Source: Gigaspora rosea (lineage: Eukaryota > Glomeromycota > Glomeromycetes > Diversisporales > Gigasporaceae). From it: a stretch of 64,000 nucleotides of DNA. Both the position numbers and the translations under genes were made by a program. The notes beneath the pieces are model-generated. The model did not search any database and was not told the DNA's origin. It worked only from the letters and a program-made list of their open reading frames with translations. Below, piece after piece: positions 46,385 to 57,276 of this stretch. The DNA lies in contig QKWP01001875.1 in NCBI GenBank assembly GCA_003550325.1, positions 1 to 64,000 of the forward strand, read 5' to 3'. Each line of letters opens with the position of its first letter. Position 1 is the first letter of the stretch.

Positions 46385-46690
46385 ATCGCCTTTTGTTGAT
46401 GAAAGTTGATCAAACGTCTCACAAATCATGCTATATCTCAACAGTATCTCAACCGTCCTAATCCAAACACTAAATGTTTATCCTAAAAAGCTTGTTAGAA
46501 TGGTTTTATAACACAACAATAAATGAAGATTATTTAACACGACAATAAGGAGTTTTTAGAATGATTAATTATCACATAAAGAACTATTAGAATGATTTTT
46601 TTTAAACCAATAATTAAAATGATTATTTAACAGTGTTAAATAATCATAATGAGCTGTTAGAATGACGATTATTTTAATCGTAAAATCAGT
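46385..46690. repeat. Dispersed repeat R-GTTAGAATG, copy 2 (inverted)
   Basis: The reverse complement of the repeat at 31895-32155: GTTGATGAAAGTTGATCAAA, then CTCAACCGTCCTAATCCAAA, then AAGCTTGTTAGAATGGTTTT, followed by several degenerate GAATGATTATTTAACA units of about 45 bp. Confidence 0.7.
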
Positions 46691-47357
46691 AGGATATCCG
46701 CTAAATTTAATAAAATTATCGTCCGTCACGGGTGTCCTGTACATTTTTACCAATCATTTTGTAAATATTCTTTCCTCCTTAGACTAATTTGGATAAAACG
46801 AAATTTAATAGAAATATTATTCATGAAATTGAATCGCTTGTTTTAAATACTTGGATTATCTTTTAAATTAATGTGAATAAAATAACTAAGAGTTTGAATC
46901 GCTTGTTTTTACTCCTTATATTCATCTTTTAAATTAATGTGAATGAAATAATTATGAGCTTGAATCACTTGTTTAAGTAATTAAAATCATACGAATAAGA
47001 TGAAATTAAACAGTAAATATTCATGGATTTGAATTGCTCATTTTTTATGCTTTTAATAATATTTTTATATTCAACTGAATTAATACAAGTAAAATGAAAA
47101 TGAGTAGTAAATATTTCTGAATTTGAATTACTTATTTTAAATACTTAGGCTAATGAATACTCTCTATACACATATTTTAATTTGGTAAAAATAAAAGCAA
47201 TTTAATAGAAATATATGAAATGGAACCATCTGCTTTAAATACTTAGATTATAAATACCCCTTATATTCGTCTTTTAACGTGAATGAAAAATGAAATTAAA
47301 TAATTAAGTGTTTTAATTACTTGTATTAAATGTTTAAATTAAGAATAATGTAAATAA

Positions 47358-47820
47358 GGCCATACAAACTTATACTATTGGTTTTCAAATCACCAAGTAA
47401 CCTTTCGTGACCCGGCGACCCGGATTTTAATTTTTTTTTTAAAAAAAATTTTTAATAAAAAAAATTTTATTTAAAAATTTTATTGTCTTACAACCGGATA
47501 CCCAATAAAAAATTTCATACGTTAAAAATTTAAACTTTATTCTTTATAAGTTATACAGGCAAACTTTGTTTCCTTAGAACATATTGCACTGATCAATAAC
47601 ACCATAGGCGCGTTTTAGTAAAAGTTTAAGTTTTATATTTGTTATCATTATTTATATATGTAATTGATTAATAATCTTTACTATTAAAAAATTCGCTCTG
47701 TTCTCATAATTATGAATGTAGAATTTCTATTGGCTAATATATTAAAAAATTAAAATTTCAAAACCCCACCTCACTGACCCGGCCGGGATATGAAAACCAA
47801 TAGTATAAGTTTGTGTGGCC
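47358..47820. mobile_element. PIF/Harbinger-like element inside satellite 2, 3-bp TAA duplication
   Basis: The 463-bp element has perfect or nearly perfect ends, GGCCATACAAACTTATACTA and the complement of GGCCACACAAACTTATACTA. The trinucleotide TAA is duplicated (47355-47357 and 47821-47823), and removing the element restores satellite sequence AATGTAAATAATATGAA. A TAA duplication with GG-C ends fits PIF/Harbinger. It carries GC-rich GACCCGGCGACCCGG words near each end and no gene. Confidence 0.82.
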
Positions 47821-48932
47821 TAATATGAATTAAATAGTAAATATTTATGAATTTGAATTGCTTATTGTTTTAATTACTTACATTAATGTTCTTTATACTA
47901 TCAATTGAATTAAAATGAAAATGAGTAATAAATATTCCTGAATCTGAATCACTTATTTTAAATCCTTAGACCAATGAATGCTCATCATGCTCATCTTCTA
48001 ATTTAATGCGAATAAAATAAAATTAATAGGAATATTTATGAAATTGATTGCTTGTTTTAAATACTTTGATTATAAACGCTCTTTGTACTCATCTTTTAAA
48101 TTAATGTGAATGAAATAATTATGAGTTTGGAATTTTTTTGTTTTTAGGTATTTAAATTAATAATAACGCGAATAATATGAATTAAATAGTAAATATTCAT
48201 GCTCATAGTTTTAAATACTTATATTAATAATGTCTTTTATACTCACAATTGGATTAATGCAAGTAAAATGAAAATAAGTAGTAAATATTCCTGAATCTGA
48301 ACTGCTTATTTTAAATCCTTAGACTAATGAATACTTTTCATACTTGTCTCCTAATTTAATGTGAATGAAATCGAATTTAATAGAAATATCATAAAATTGA
48401 ATCACTTGTTTTAAATACTTAGATTATAAATGCTCCTTATACTCATCCTTTAAACTAATATGAATGAATAATTATGAGCTTGAATCATTTGTTTTAGGTA
48501 CTTAAATTAAGAATAATGTGAATAATATAAAATTAAATAGCGAATATTTATAGATTGAATTGCTTATTTTAAAATAAAATTATTATATTAATAATATTTT
48601 TTATACTTACAATTGAATTAACACAAGTAAAAATGAAATGATTTGATGCAAATAAAATAGAATTTAATAGAAATATTTATGAAATTGAATTCTTGTTTTA
48701 AATAGATTATAAATATTCCTTATACAATCTTTTAAATTAAATGTAAATGAAATAATTATAAGTTTGAAACGTTTGTTTTAGGTACTTAAATTAAGAATAA
48801 TACAAGTAATATGAGATAAAAAATAAATATTCAAGGATTCGAGTTGCTCATTTTTTAAATTCTTATATTAATAATATTCTTTAGACTCATACTGAATTAA
48901 TGCAAATAAAATGAAATGAAACAAATAGTAAA

Positions 48933-49111
48933 TGTCGGGGATGATTGATGCTGAAATTTGGGGTCTCAATTAGAAACTATAAGCGCTGCTAAAATCCATA
49001 TATACTCTTTAAATATCAAATCTACCCCAAACCTCCTATAAGACAAAAATGAAAAAACATACCATAAAATTTTATATCAAATAAATCAAACATTCCACAA
49101 CATCCCCAACA
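48933..49111. mobile_element. MITE family T5, copy 2 (5-bp target duplication)
   Basis: The 179-bp element starts TGTCGGGGATGATTGATGCT and ends CATCCCCAACA. It is flanked by GTAAA on both sides (48928-48932 and 49112-49116), inside satellite 2; removing it restores TAGTAAATATTCCT, a satellite motif. The interior shares GGGGTCTCAATTAGAAACTA and AAAATCCATATATACTCT with copies 1 and 3. Confidence 0.85.
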
Positions 49112-49318
49112 GTAAATATTCCTAATCCTGAATCATTTATTTTAAATCCTTAAACTAATGAATGCTCTCTATGCTCATATCCTAATTTAGTGCAAACAAA
49201 ATGAAATTTAGTAGAAATATATGAAATCGAACTGTTTATTTAAATACTTTAATCATAAATGCCCCCTATACTCATCTTTTAAGTTAATATGAATGAAAAG
49301 TGAAATTAAAAAGTAAAA

Positions 49319-49438
49319 TAATTATACAACAGGGTGAAACCTCTAACTATCCTAAAATAGTACCCTAACCCTAATTAAGTACAGATCTGCATCAAAAAGG
49401 TAACCTAAACAACTCAGGTTTCGCCTTGTCATATAATT
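49319..49438. mobile_element. Small MITE with AGGTTTCGCC ends
   Basis: ATTATACAACAGGGTGAAACCT at the left is mirrored by AGGTTTCGCCTTGTCATATAAT on the right, around an 80-bp interior with ACCCTAACCCTAATT. Inverted repeats are about 22 bp with some mismatches. Confidence 0.6.
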
Positions 49439-49540
49439 ATTGAACTCATTTGTGTGATATTTGAGAGAGATAATCCACTGATAATCCGGATTTGTACAAC
49501 AAAATTACCAATCAGATCTATTATGTAATAATTAGATTTT

Positions 49541-50290
49541 GGGTTCGTATTATTTCACCGACAATTACTTCACAGACATAACAATACACCGACAACTATT
49601 TTACTGACAAGCTTTTTTTACCGACAAATAACTCGCCGACACTTGATTTGCTGACAAGCAAGTTTTCACTGACACGTTGATTTTACTGACACACACTTCA
49701 CTGACAGTTAAATTTACTGACAAAATCAACTTACCAAAAGGCTCATTTTACCGAAAATAGAATTTACTGACAAGATTATTCTACCGACAATACAATTCAC
49801 CGACAAACAATTCGCCAACAAACAATTCGCCAACAAACAATTCGCCAGATGCCTTAAATATAATGGTCGATGCTGAAGTTATAGGGTCTCGATTTGAAAC
49901 TATAAGCCCTGCTAAAATCCACATATACTCTATAAATATGAAATCTATACCCAAACCCTACCCTAACCCTATAAGACAAAGACGAAAAAAACATCCAAAA
50001 AAAATTTTAAAAATTTAGATCAAAATAGGTCATAACTTCAGCACAATAATTATTATTATCGTCATTAATAAAATGTGCAATTTTTATTGTCATTATTAAT
50101 AAATTGCATAATACGTAATTATTCTTAGTATTTTATTACATTGCTGTGGTCTCATATGCAACGAGTTGTATTGTCAGCAATTGTATTGTTAGCAAATCGT
50201 ATTGTCGACGAATTGTATTGTCGGTAGAATAAGCTTGTCGGTATATTCTAATGTCTGTGAAGTGATTGTCAGTGATTTGATTGCCACACT
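49541..50290. mobile_element. CCGACA inverted-repeat element, copy 3 (largest)
   Basis: It starts GGGTTCGTATTATTTCAC, the terminal sequence also seen at the right end of copy 1. The left half (to about 49846) has some fifteen TTCACCGACAA-type words including TTTTACTGACAAG, CACTGACACG and AATTCGCCAACAAAC. The right half (50150-50290) has GTATTGTCGACGAATT, AAGCTTGTCGGTA and TGTCTGTGAAGTGATTGTC. A T5-family MITE lies in the middle. It encodes nothing. Confidence 0.7.
49862..50050. mobile_element. MITE family T5, copy 3, nested in the CCGACA element
   Basis: The interior GGGTCTCGATTTGAAACTAT, AAAATCCACATATACTCTAT and CCCTACCCTAACCCTATAAG matches copies 1 and 2, with inverted words GCTGAAGTTAT and ATAACTTCAGC at its ends. 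Its outer ends are eroded and no target duplication was seen. Confidence 0.65.
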
Positions 50291-50640
50291 TAGATTTTGA
50301 TGTATTTAAAAATATCACAACTATCGTTCTTTCTAGAAAAAAAATCACTTCTTCTAACCTATCAAAAGCTTGAAAAGTGGGTTGATAATGAGTTGGTAAT
50401 GAGTTGGTAATGAGTTGGTAATGAGTTTTTTCCAACTTAGAACATAGGTAGAAGTTAAACCAATACGTACGCAATGCACAATAATTTTGTTCTGTTGTTT
50501 ACAGCTGTGTTTGTATATAATATTCTAACACTTTACTTTTATAAAATTTTTGTTTTTTAATTTTGTTAGACTTTATACTTCGGAAAAACAATTATTTTTT
50601 TGAAAAAACACTTTCTTCAAACAAACAAAAAAGAAAAAAA
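50291..50640. other. Intergenic, upstream of the transposase-like gene
   Basis: AT-rich, with three tandem copies of GAGTTGGTAAT at 50391-50425. No gene is recognised; the 112-codon minus-strand open frame is not supported by any domain. Confidence 0.4.
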
Positions 50641-52906
50641 ATGTCTGATTTACATTTACAAGAAACTCAAGATTCCCATTCTACTTGCTATCCTCTTCAG
50701 GAGGTTTGTGGCAAGACAATATACAAACCAATGGTCAGAGAGTTATTGATGATTATCCGAATATATATGTAATACAGCTAATTGGGAAACAAAAAAAACA
50801 ATATCTTATAAAATTTTAAACCTTGGTTTTTATCCACAACAAGTAAAGCGAACTTAACAAAATAGCTATCCAGTTCTAACGAGTATATAGTTGGGGTAAA
50901 GGTTAATAGTGTGGATTTGATTGCTAAAACTCAATATAATTCTTTTGGAGAGGTTGTATACACAATTACTTGGGATAGTTGTAATGAAAAAAATCAGTCA
51001 GTTTCAAGTAATAAATCGGCTAGTAATGCTTCAGCCTTATTTTTGCAGGTTGTAATTAAATAATAAAATACTGTATTAATATAAAATCGATTAATAAATT
51101 ATTATAATATATATTTATATACTGTACATTGTATATTTTATAAATAGAAATTAAAGGGTCATAGTAATTCACAACTTTCGGGAATTATACTTTTTGGATT
51201 CGACTTAGAGTGTTTAGAAAGGCGTCAAAACCAGAATCAACTAGTTTTTAAAACTCAATCACGAAAAAAACCATTTCACGAACTTCAATCTGAGTCACAA
51301 AAAAACAAACGTCTCAAAGTTTTGGCTTGTTATATTCATGATGGGATCGAGTCTACAATTCAATCTCATAATTTTTATGATACAGTGTTAAATTCTATAG
51401 AATTAAATATAAATAATTTACATGTTAACTTTCAAAACTTAGATTCCGAAAACTCTCAATCAAATGAATTTATAGATTTAGCTGCTTGTGCCTGCGATAA
51501 GTCGTTGATTTCTCATGATTCATATCGTCAGCTTGTATGCCAGAAATAGTACGTGAATATAAAGTTGAAAAGTGTCGACAAGAAATAACAGGAATTATGG
51601 ATCATATAATTCTAATTCACATGGTTCAAGTTAATTCTATAGCTTCAAATGGGGCTTATAGATCGCTTAAGGATATTTTATTTGTTTTAATTCCTAAATT
51701 AGCATATTGCAAATCAGCAGTATTACAAGTAGGGGCGTTATTCATGTTAAATTAAGCGGGAACAGGCGACAAGTTGGCAAGCACCATAATCACGTAATGC
51801 TAACTGCATGTATATTAAATGAGCATGATATGGTTTTAAACCCATCTAATCAACATTGTATTTTCCTTTATGATGGTACAGAACAATATGAGTCTCTTCA
51901 AAAAGCTTTTAGTTTTTTAATTGACGAATTAGTAACTTTAAATACAGAAGGAATTATTGACTTGAATAACAATCATTGGAAAATCGAATTTTGGTTTGGT
52001 TCAGATTGGAAATTTATGTCTTTAATTCTCAGTACTAAAGGAACGACAGCAGATTATTTTTGTCTATATTGTGATTGTAAACGCACAAACCATTGGAATG
52101 TGGACAAAGATTATGAAAATCTATGTAATACTCAGGGACGAAAAAATTCAAATCTTTTACCTTTTTTAGAACAACAATATTGTGTGCCAGATAAGTTACA
52201 TGTAATGCTTCGCATTATTGATGTTTTATTTGAATATCTTTTTTTTTAATTGTCAATTTAATCAACATTTAATAAAAAACAAAAAAATAATGAAATAACA
52301 ATTCGGGACAAATAGAATCAACTATTCATTCTATAGGTGTCAACATTTTTAAGTTCAAAGAACCCGAAACACCAAAGGGAAAGTGGCATTGGACATCACT
52401 AATGGGACCCGATAAATTAATAATTCTAAACAAGTTTCCTGTAACTTCATATATTTTAGGTCAACGAGGAAAAGAATACAACAACGCTGGCATGAATTTT
52501 TTTTATTTATAAAACGATGTGTAAAATTAATTTGACAAATAAAGGATATTGACAATTTTGAAATTTTAACACAACAATGAGTCAGAAAATTTTGTCAACT
52601 GCAATCGAAAACAAAGAAGAAAAAATTCTACAGGAAGGACTCTATCAACGTGACGATGTTACCCCCTACATGCATGTACTAGCATGTCATATTCCAAAAT
52701 TTATGAAGTTTCTTAAAACCAAATATTTATATCTACGATGGTTTTTGTGTTTGGGCATTGAAAAAAAAAATCACACCCACATTCAATTATTTTATAGTGG
52801 TACTATGATGGGTGGCGGCAATTCTTCAAAATCTGTAACCTACGACATGTGCTCTTATGAAAATAGACAACTTTATTATTATATCAATGAAACTTCTTTA
52901 TCTTAC
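50641..52906 (+). pseudogene. Transposase-like gene, tandem copy 1 (broken)
   Basis: A decayed gene of a family that appears to be abundant in Rhizophagus and related to eukaryotic transposases of uncertain superfamily. The N-terminal part starts at ATG 50641 and is broken by stops near 50760-50890. A likely intron of about 99 bp (51049-51147) separates YTITWDSCNEKNQSVSS from SGIILFGFDLECLERRQ. The core holds KLSGNRRQVGKHHNHVM, then HWKIEFWFGSDWKFMSLIL, then TADYFCLYCDCK with a CxxC pair. The C-terminus is HIQLFYSGTMMGGGNSS and SYENRQLYYYINE. A 7-bp deletion near 51535 and a one-base loss near 51730 shift the frame. The copy ends at an N (52907), where copy 2 begins in mid-gene. No complete product is possible. 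Confidence 0.7.
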
Positions 52907-52907
52907 A
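52907..52907. other. Ambiguous base at the junction of the tandem copies
   Basis: A single N lies exactly where copy 1 ends and copy 2 begins in mid-gene, so the join may be an assembly artefact or a collapsed gap. Confidence 0.9.
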
Positions 52908-54383
52908 NAATCGAATGAATTTTTAGATTCAACTGCTTGTGCCTGCGATAAGTCATTGATTTCTCGTGATGCATATCGTCAGCTTGTAGCAATTATGCCA
53001 GAAATGGTACGTGAATATAAAGTTGAAAAGCGTCGACAAGAAATAACAAGAATTATGGATCATATAATTCCAATTCACATGGTTCAAGTTAATTCTATAG
53101 CTTCAAATGGGGCTTATAGATCGCTTAAGGATATTTTATTTGTTTTAATTCCTAAATTAGCATATAGCAAATCAGCAGTATTACAAGTAGGGACGTTATT
53201 CATGTTAAATTAAGCAGGGACAGGCGACAAGTTGGCAAGCACCATAATCACGTAATGCTAACCACATATATATTAAATGAGCATGATATGGTTTTAAGCC
53301 CGTATAATCAACATTGTATTTTCCTTTATAATGGTACAGAACAATATGAGTCTCTTTAAAAAGCTTTTAGTTTTTCTACGAATTAGTAACTTTAAATACA
53401 GAAGGAATTATTGTCTCGAATAACAATCATCGGAAAATCGAATTTTGGTTTGGTTCAGATTGGAAATTTATGTCTTTAATTCTTAGTACTAAAGGACCAA
53501 CAGCAGATTATTTTTGTTTATATTGTGATTGTAAATGCACAGACCATTGGAATATGGACAAAGATTATGAAAATCTATGTAATACTCGGGGACGAAAAAA
53601 TTCAAATCTTTTACCTTTTTTAGAACAACAACATTGTGTGCCTGATGAGTTACATGTAATGCTTCGCATTATTGATATTTTATTTGAATGTCTTTTTTTT
53701 GAATTGTCAATTAAATCGACATTTAATAAAAAACAAAAAAATAATGAAATAACAATTCAGGGACAAATAGAACCAACTATTCATTCCATAGGTGGCAACA
53801 TTTTTAAGTTCAAAGAACCCGAAACACCAAAGAGAAAGTGGCATTGGACGTCACTAATGGGACCCGATAAATTAATAATTCTAAACAAGTTTCCTGTAAC
53901 TTCATTTATTTTAGGTCAACGAGGAAAAGAAATACAACAACTCTGGTATGAATTTTTTTTATTTATAAAACGATGCATAAAATTAATTTGACAAATGAGG
54001 ATATTGACAATTTTGACGACAATGGGTCAGAAATTTTGTCAACCAACAATCGAAAACAGAGAAGGAAAAATTCTACAAGAAGGACCCTATTAATGCGACG
54101 ATGTTACCCCCTACATGCATATACTAGCATGTCATATTCCAAAATTTTAAAGTTTCTTAAAACAAAAAATTTATATCTACGATGGTTTTCGTGTTCAGGT
54201 ATTGAAAAAAAAAATCACACCCACATTCAATTATTTTATGGTGGTACTATGATGGGTGGCAGCAATTCTTCAAAATCTGTAACCTACGACATGTGCTCTT
54301 ATGAAAATAGACAACTTTATTATTATATCAATGAAACTTCTTTATCTTACACTAGAAAAATTCTAAATTTTAAACAAAAATAA
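52908..54383 (+). pseudogene. Transposase-like gene, tandem copy 2 (5'-truncated, broken)
   Basis: Begins in mid-gene after the N with SNEFLDSTACACDKSLIS and runs to a TAA at 54381-54383. It is very similar to copy 1, roughly 95% identical by eye. It retains the 7 bases lost near 51535 in copy 1, but shares the frame loss after AVLQVG (about 53195 here), so that break predates the duplication. The core reads WKFMSLILSTKGPTADYFC with LYCDCK. The segment after MGPDKLIILNKFPVTS ends in a stop and a further frame change leads to the C-terminal SYENRQLYYYINETSLSYTR. Function as for copy 1. Confidence 0.7.
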
Positions 54384-54429
54384 ATCTAAACCACAACTAC
54401 ATTACGTTTACATATTTCGAATGTAAATT

Positions 54430-54983
54430 TTAAAAACCCATATGTCCAAGTGTAAACCTTCTTATTATATTCTTCTTTAGTCGTTCGCTCTTTCCAGAGA
54501 AAGACAAACTCAGTTCCTGTATTTGTTGTGTTTCAAGGTCTTTTTTTTCTGTCGTTACCCTAACCACACTTCCTGTCTTTGTTTTTTTTTCACCCCAGGC
54601 AGGATGCGCAAAGATATACCCAATTCTTTGGTACCCATCTCGTCCTTTATACGTGCATTTATACTTTCGCTGGGCCACCTGGTGTTAAACCCTGGTTCTT
54701 GGTAAAACACGCAATAAAAAAGGTTTTCGGGACAGTGCACGGTAAATTGTTTGAAGCCTTGAGCTGACCGGTGAGTATAAAGACAAGACTTTACATTTGC
54801 AAGGAAGATGGAGCGGAATTGACATAGGCACCAACTTGAAGAGAGTTTAAAACAAGAACTGTGAGGAACAATACGGTTATGTGGGTGCTTTCTTGCTTCG
54901 TGAGACAGTAAAGAACTTTTTGTCAAATAAGTTTTAGAGCACAAAAGACATATAAAAGGTTTGGAAGGTTTGGAAAAAGACAT
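54430..54983 (-). pseudogene. C2H2 zinc-finger protein with one frame break
   Basis: The ATG at 54981-54983 starts a protein whose first domain is one classical C2H2 finger: KPFICLLCSKTYLTKSSLLS followed by HEARKH, that is C-x2-C-x12-H-x4-H at residues 10-32. The next stretch, ANVKSCLYTHRSAQGFKQF then YQEPGFNTRWPSESINARI, has no recognised domain but looks coding. Near 54598 the frame changes by one base from SLRILPG to PAWGEKKTKTGS, after which it continues as ETQQIQELSLSFSGKSERL to a stop at 54430-54432. Without the break the protein would be about 180 residues. Fingers of this kind bind DNA or RNA; the target is unknown. The break sits beside an A9 homopolymer, so an assembly error is possible. 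Confidence 0.6.
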
Positions 54984-55212
54984 TACGTATGATCATCGGA
55001 TTAGTGTAACCATACAGATATAACGTTTTTATATCACTCCAAATGAGTCCGATCAGCCCATATGAGTTTTTTTTTTTACTTATTGTTAATTACTATACAA
55101 ATAATTGAATGTAAAATAATATTAAGTAATAGTACATATAAAAATTGCCCATTCCTAGTCTGAATTTTTTTTCGATAAGGAAAAAGTTTGATGGGGATAT
55201 ATTTAATGTACT

Positions 55213-55322
55213 GTACCGTATTTGCGCGCAGGGGTGTAATTTCGAATTTTGGCCTAAATTAAACTTAATTCGGGCCATTACTCGAAATAACGCCCCGGCC
55301 CGCTATTACGCGCAAATACGAT
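55213..55322. mobile_element. MITE with CGTATTTGCGCG ends
   Basis: CCGTATTTGCGCG (55216) is mirrored by CGCGCAAATACG (55309-55320). A second inverted pair, TAATTTCGAATT and its partner CGAAATAACG, and the GC-rich word CGCCCCGGCCCGC lie inside. About 105 bp, no coding capacity. A loosely related half (TGTATTTGTGCGAAATAATG) is at 5549. Confidence 0.7.
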
Positions 55323-55771
55323 ATTCAAAAAAACTTATATGTAACCTGCTATAATAGAGTTTTATCTATTGTTAATCTTCTTTACTTAAAGTCTATTAGT
55401 AGATTTTTGAATAATTATTTGGCCATATTTAAATATGCTAATAATAAGATATTTTTTTTATTATTAAAATATAAAAATATAAATTGCTAAAGTATATCAA
55501 TAGTATTTAATATTTAACGCCATATTTGCAATATTTCGAAAGCTAAGTAGTTAAGACTGAATCTTCTAACAAAAATATTAAAAACCCTATAATAATTTAA
55601 AATTTGAACTTTTATATCTTAGCTACAAATGTACTCTAAATTTTTATAGTAAACTTAAAGAGTCAACCTGATAATTTCAAAACTAAAATAAAATAAATAA
55701 ATTTGTATCGTATTTATAAATTAGTTTAACACATATTACTTACCAGTAGAAATATTAACCGACTCAATAGA
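55323..55771. other. Intergenic, downstream of the kinase gene
   Basis: AT-rich; no gene or repeat recognised. Confidence 0.4.
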
Positions 55772-57071
55772 TTAATTTTTTGAAGACAATTCTTATTTAA
55801 AAAATATAAATGCATTTTAATTATTTATAATATACATAATATTATTTTCAAATAATTTTTTAAATAATTACCTTTTAATACGTTTTGTATGTCAATAAGT
55901 TTGCTATGATCAGAATACTTTTGAGGAATTATTGATAATTCTTTAATGACTTCATCAGCCTTTAAAAACTGTTTTTTAATTTCATCTTCATCATCTAAAT
56001 CTAAACTTTTAAGCCAATTACATATTTCTTCATAAACATCCAAAGCACTAGGTCGTTTTGATGAATCTGAATTCATGCAACGTTTCGCCAATTCAACATA
56101 AAATTCAGGTGTTCCAGAAGCAAACTCTGGTAATAATCCCTTGCAAATCTTGACTGCAAGCTTTGTATCGACTTTATCGCCAAAAGGTTTTATACCAGTT
56201 ATTTCGGCCATAATAACACCAAATCCATAGATATCTGCCTTTGGTGTAAACGACTGTTTGCCTGATAAAACTTCCGGCGCGACATATTGCACGACTCCAT
56301 AAATTTCATTTTTAGAACCATCACCCTTTTCTCTTGATAATCCAAGATCTGCTATATAAGCTTTTATTTCTCCGGCAAGGTTTTGGTTTAGTAAAATATT
56401 TCCACTATGAAAGTCACAATGTGTTAATCCCGCTTCATGAATTTGATGTAAATCATGTGAAATATATTTAAGTTGTTCCAATTCCTTTTGCCATGTAAGT
56501 TCGCTGAAATTTTCTCTTAAAAATTTACAAAGGCTTCCTCTATTGGCATATTGAAACACCATCAAGTAATCATTATTTTCAGTGTTTTGGGTTAATCCAT
56601 ATATTTCAAGTTCACTACCCTCTAATCTGCATTTCATGTGATTTTTAAACTTTAAAAATAACAAAAAGTGTATAATTAAAATTTTCTAAGCTTATATGCA
56701 ATAAATTTATGATAATAAATAATTTCTTACTTCTTTTAAGAAAATCGACGCGTCCGTCTTAGGACCAGGAAAGGTTTTAAGTGCAACAACATAAGCTAAT
56801 CTACGTGATCGTTTATTGCCATTACCAGTTTTCTCGACAGTTCGTTTACCATCTGACCAAATTGTTGAATATACTTTACCAAATCCTCCACTTCCAATTT
56901 CTTCAATATTAGATAAATTTTCAAACTGAATCCATTCAATTTAAGTTGAAAATTTTTGATGCAATCATCAATTTTATCGTTTTTACTTACTGATTTATTT
57001 TGAATCATGGATGGATCACAGGACTGACACCATTCTAGATTGGTGTTAGGTCTCTTGCACTGTTCACACAC
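55772..57071 (-). CDS. TKL-type protein kinase, three exons, one frame break
   Basis: A protein kinase with an N-terminal Cys knuckle, CEQCKRPNTNLEWCQSC. Exon 1 (57071-56731) holds the Gly-rich loop EIGSGGFGKVYSTIW and the lysine motif VVALKTF. Exon 2 (56649-55872) holds the catalytic loop LTHCDFHSGNILL, DLG in place of DFG (IADLGLS), the APE motif VAPEVLSG, and the C-lobe KADIYGFGVIMAEI. A short last exon (55791-55772) would give ELSSKN and a stop. Introns are 81 bp (56650-56730) and 80 bp (55792-55871), both GT-AG. The frame breaks near 56940, between NFQLK and EWIQFENLSN, where one base is missing; this is either an inactivating change or an error. All catalytic residues are present, so without the break it would look active. 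The knuckle lacks an in-frame ATG, so an upstream first exon is likely. Confidence 0.8.
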
Positions 57072-57276
57072 TCCATTGTTGTCATCTCATTTGTTGTAAT
57101 AATAATCAAGAATAATCATGTATTGTTCGGTTTCATCTGTTTCATCTCGAGTTATTCCATATATTTTTTATTTTTCTTTCATCATTTCATTAAGCTTACA
57201 AGATATATGTGTCTTCTTAGTATAATAATCATTAAGTGCTGTTAATTAATAAAATAATGAGCAATTTAATTTACCT
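57072..57276. other. Region between kinase gene and kinase relic
   Basis: AT-rich; may contain the first exon of the kinase gene, but none could be fixed. Confidence 0.35.

Larger units (their letters stand above)
46800..49318. repeat. Satellite 2: ~90-bp monomers in ~360-bp higher-order units
   Basis: A second AT-rich satellite, unrelated to satellite 1. Monomers share AATTTGAATTGCTTATTTTA, ATACTTATATTAATAA, TACTCATCTTTTAA and TTAATGTGAATGAAAT-like parts. The variant AATTTAATAGAAATAT recurs at about 46803, 47197, 48020, 48373 and 48663, so monomer types alternate with a period near 290-390 bp once insertions are subtracted. Copies are well diverged. Two MITEs interrupt it. Confidence 0.8.
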
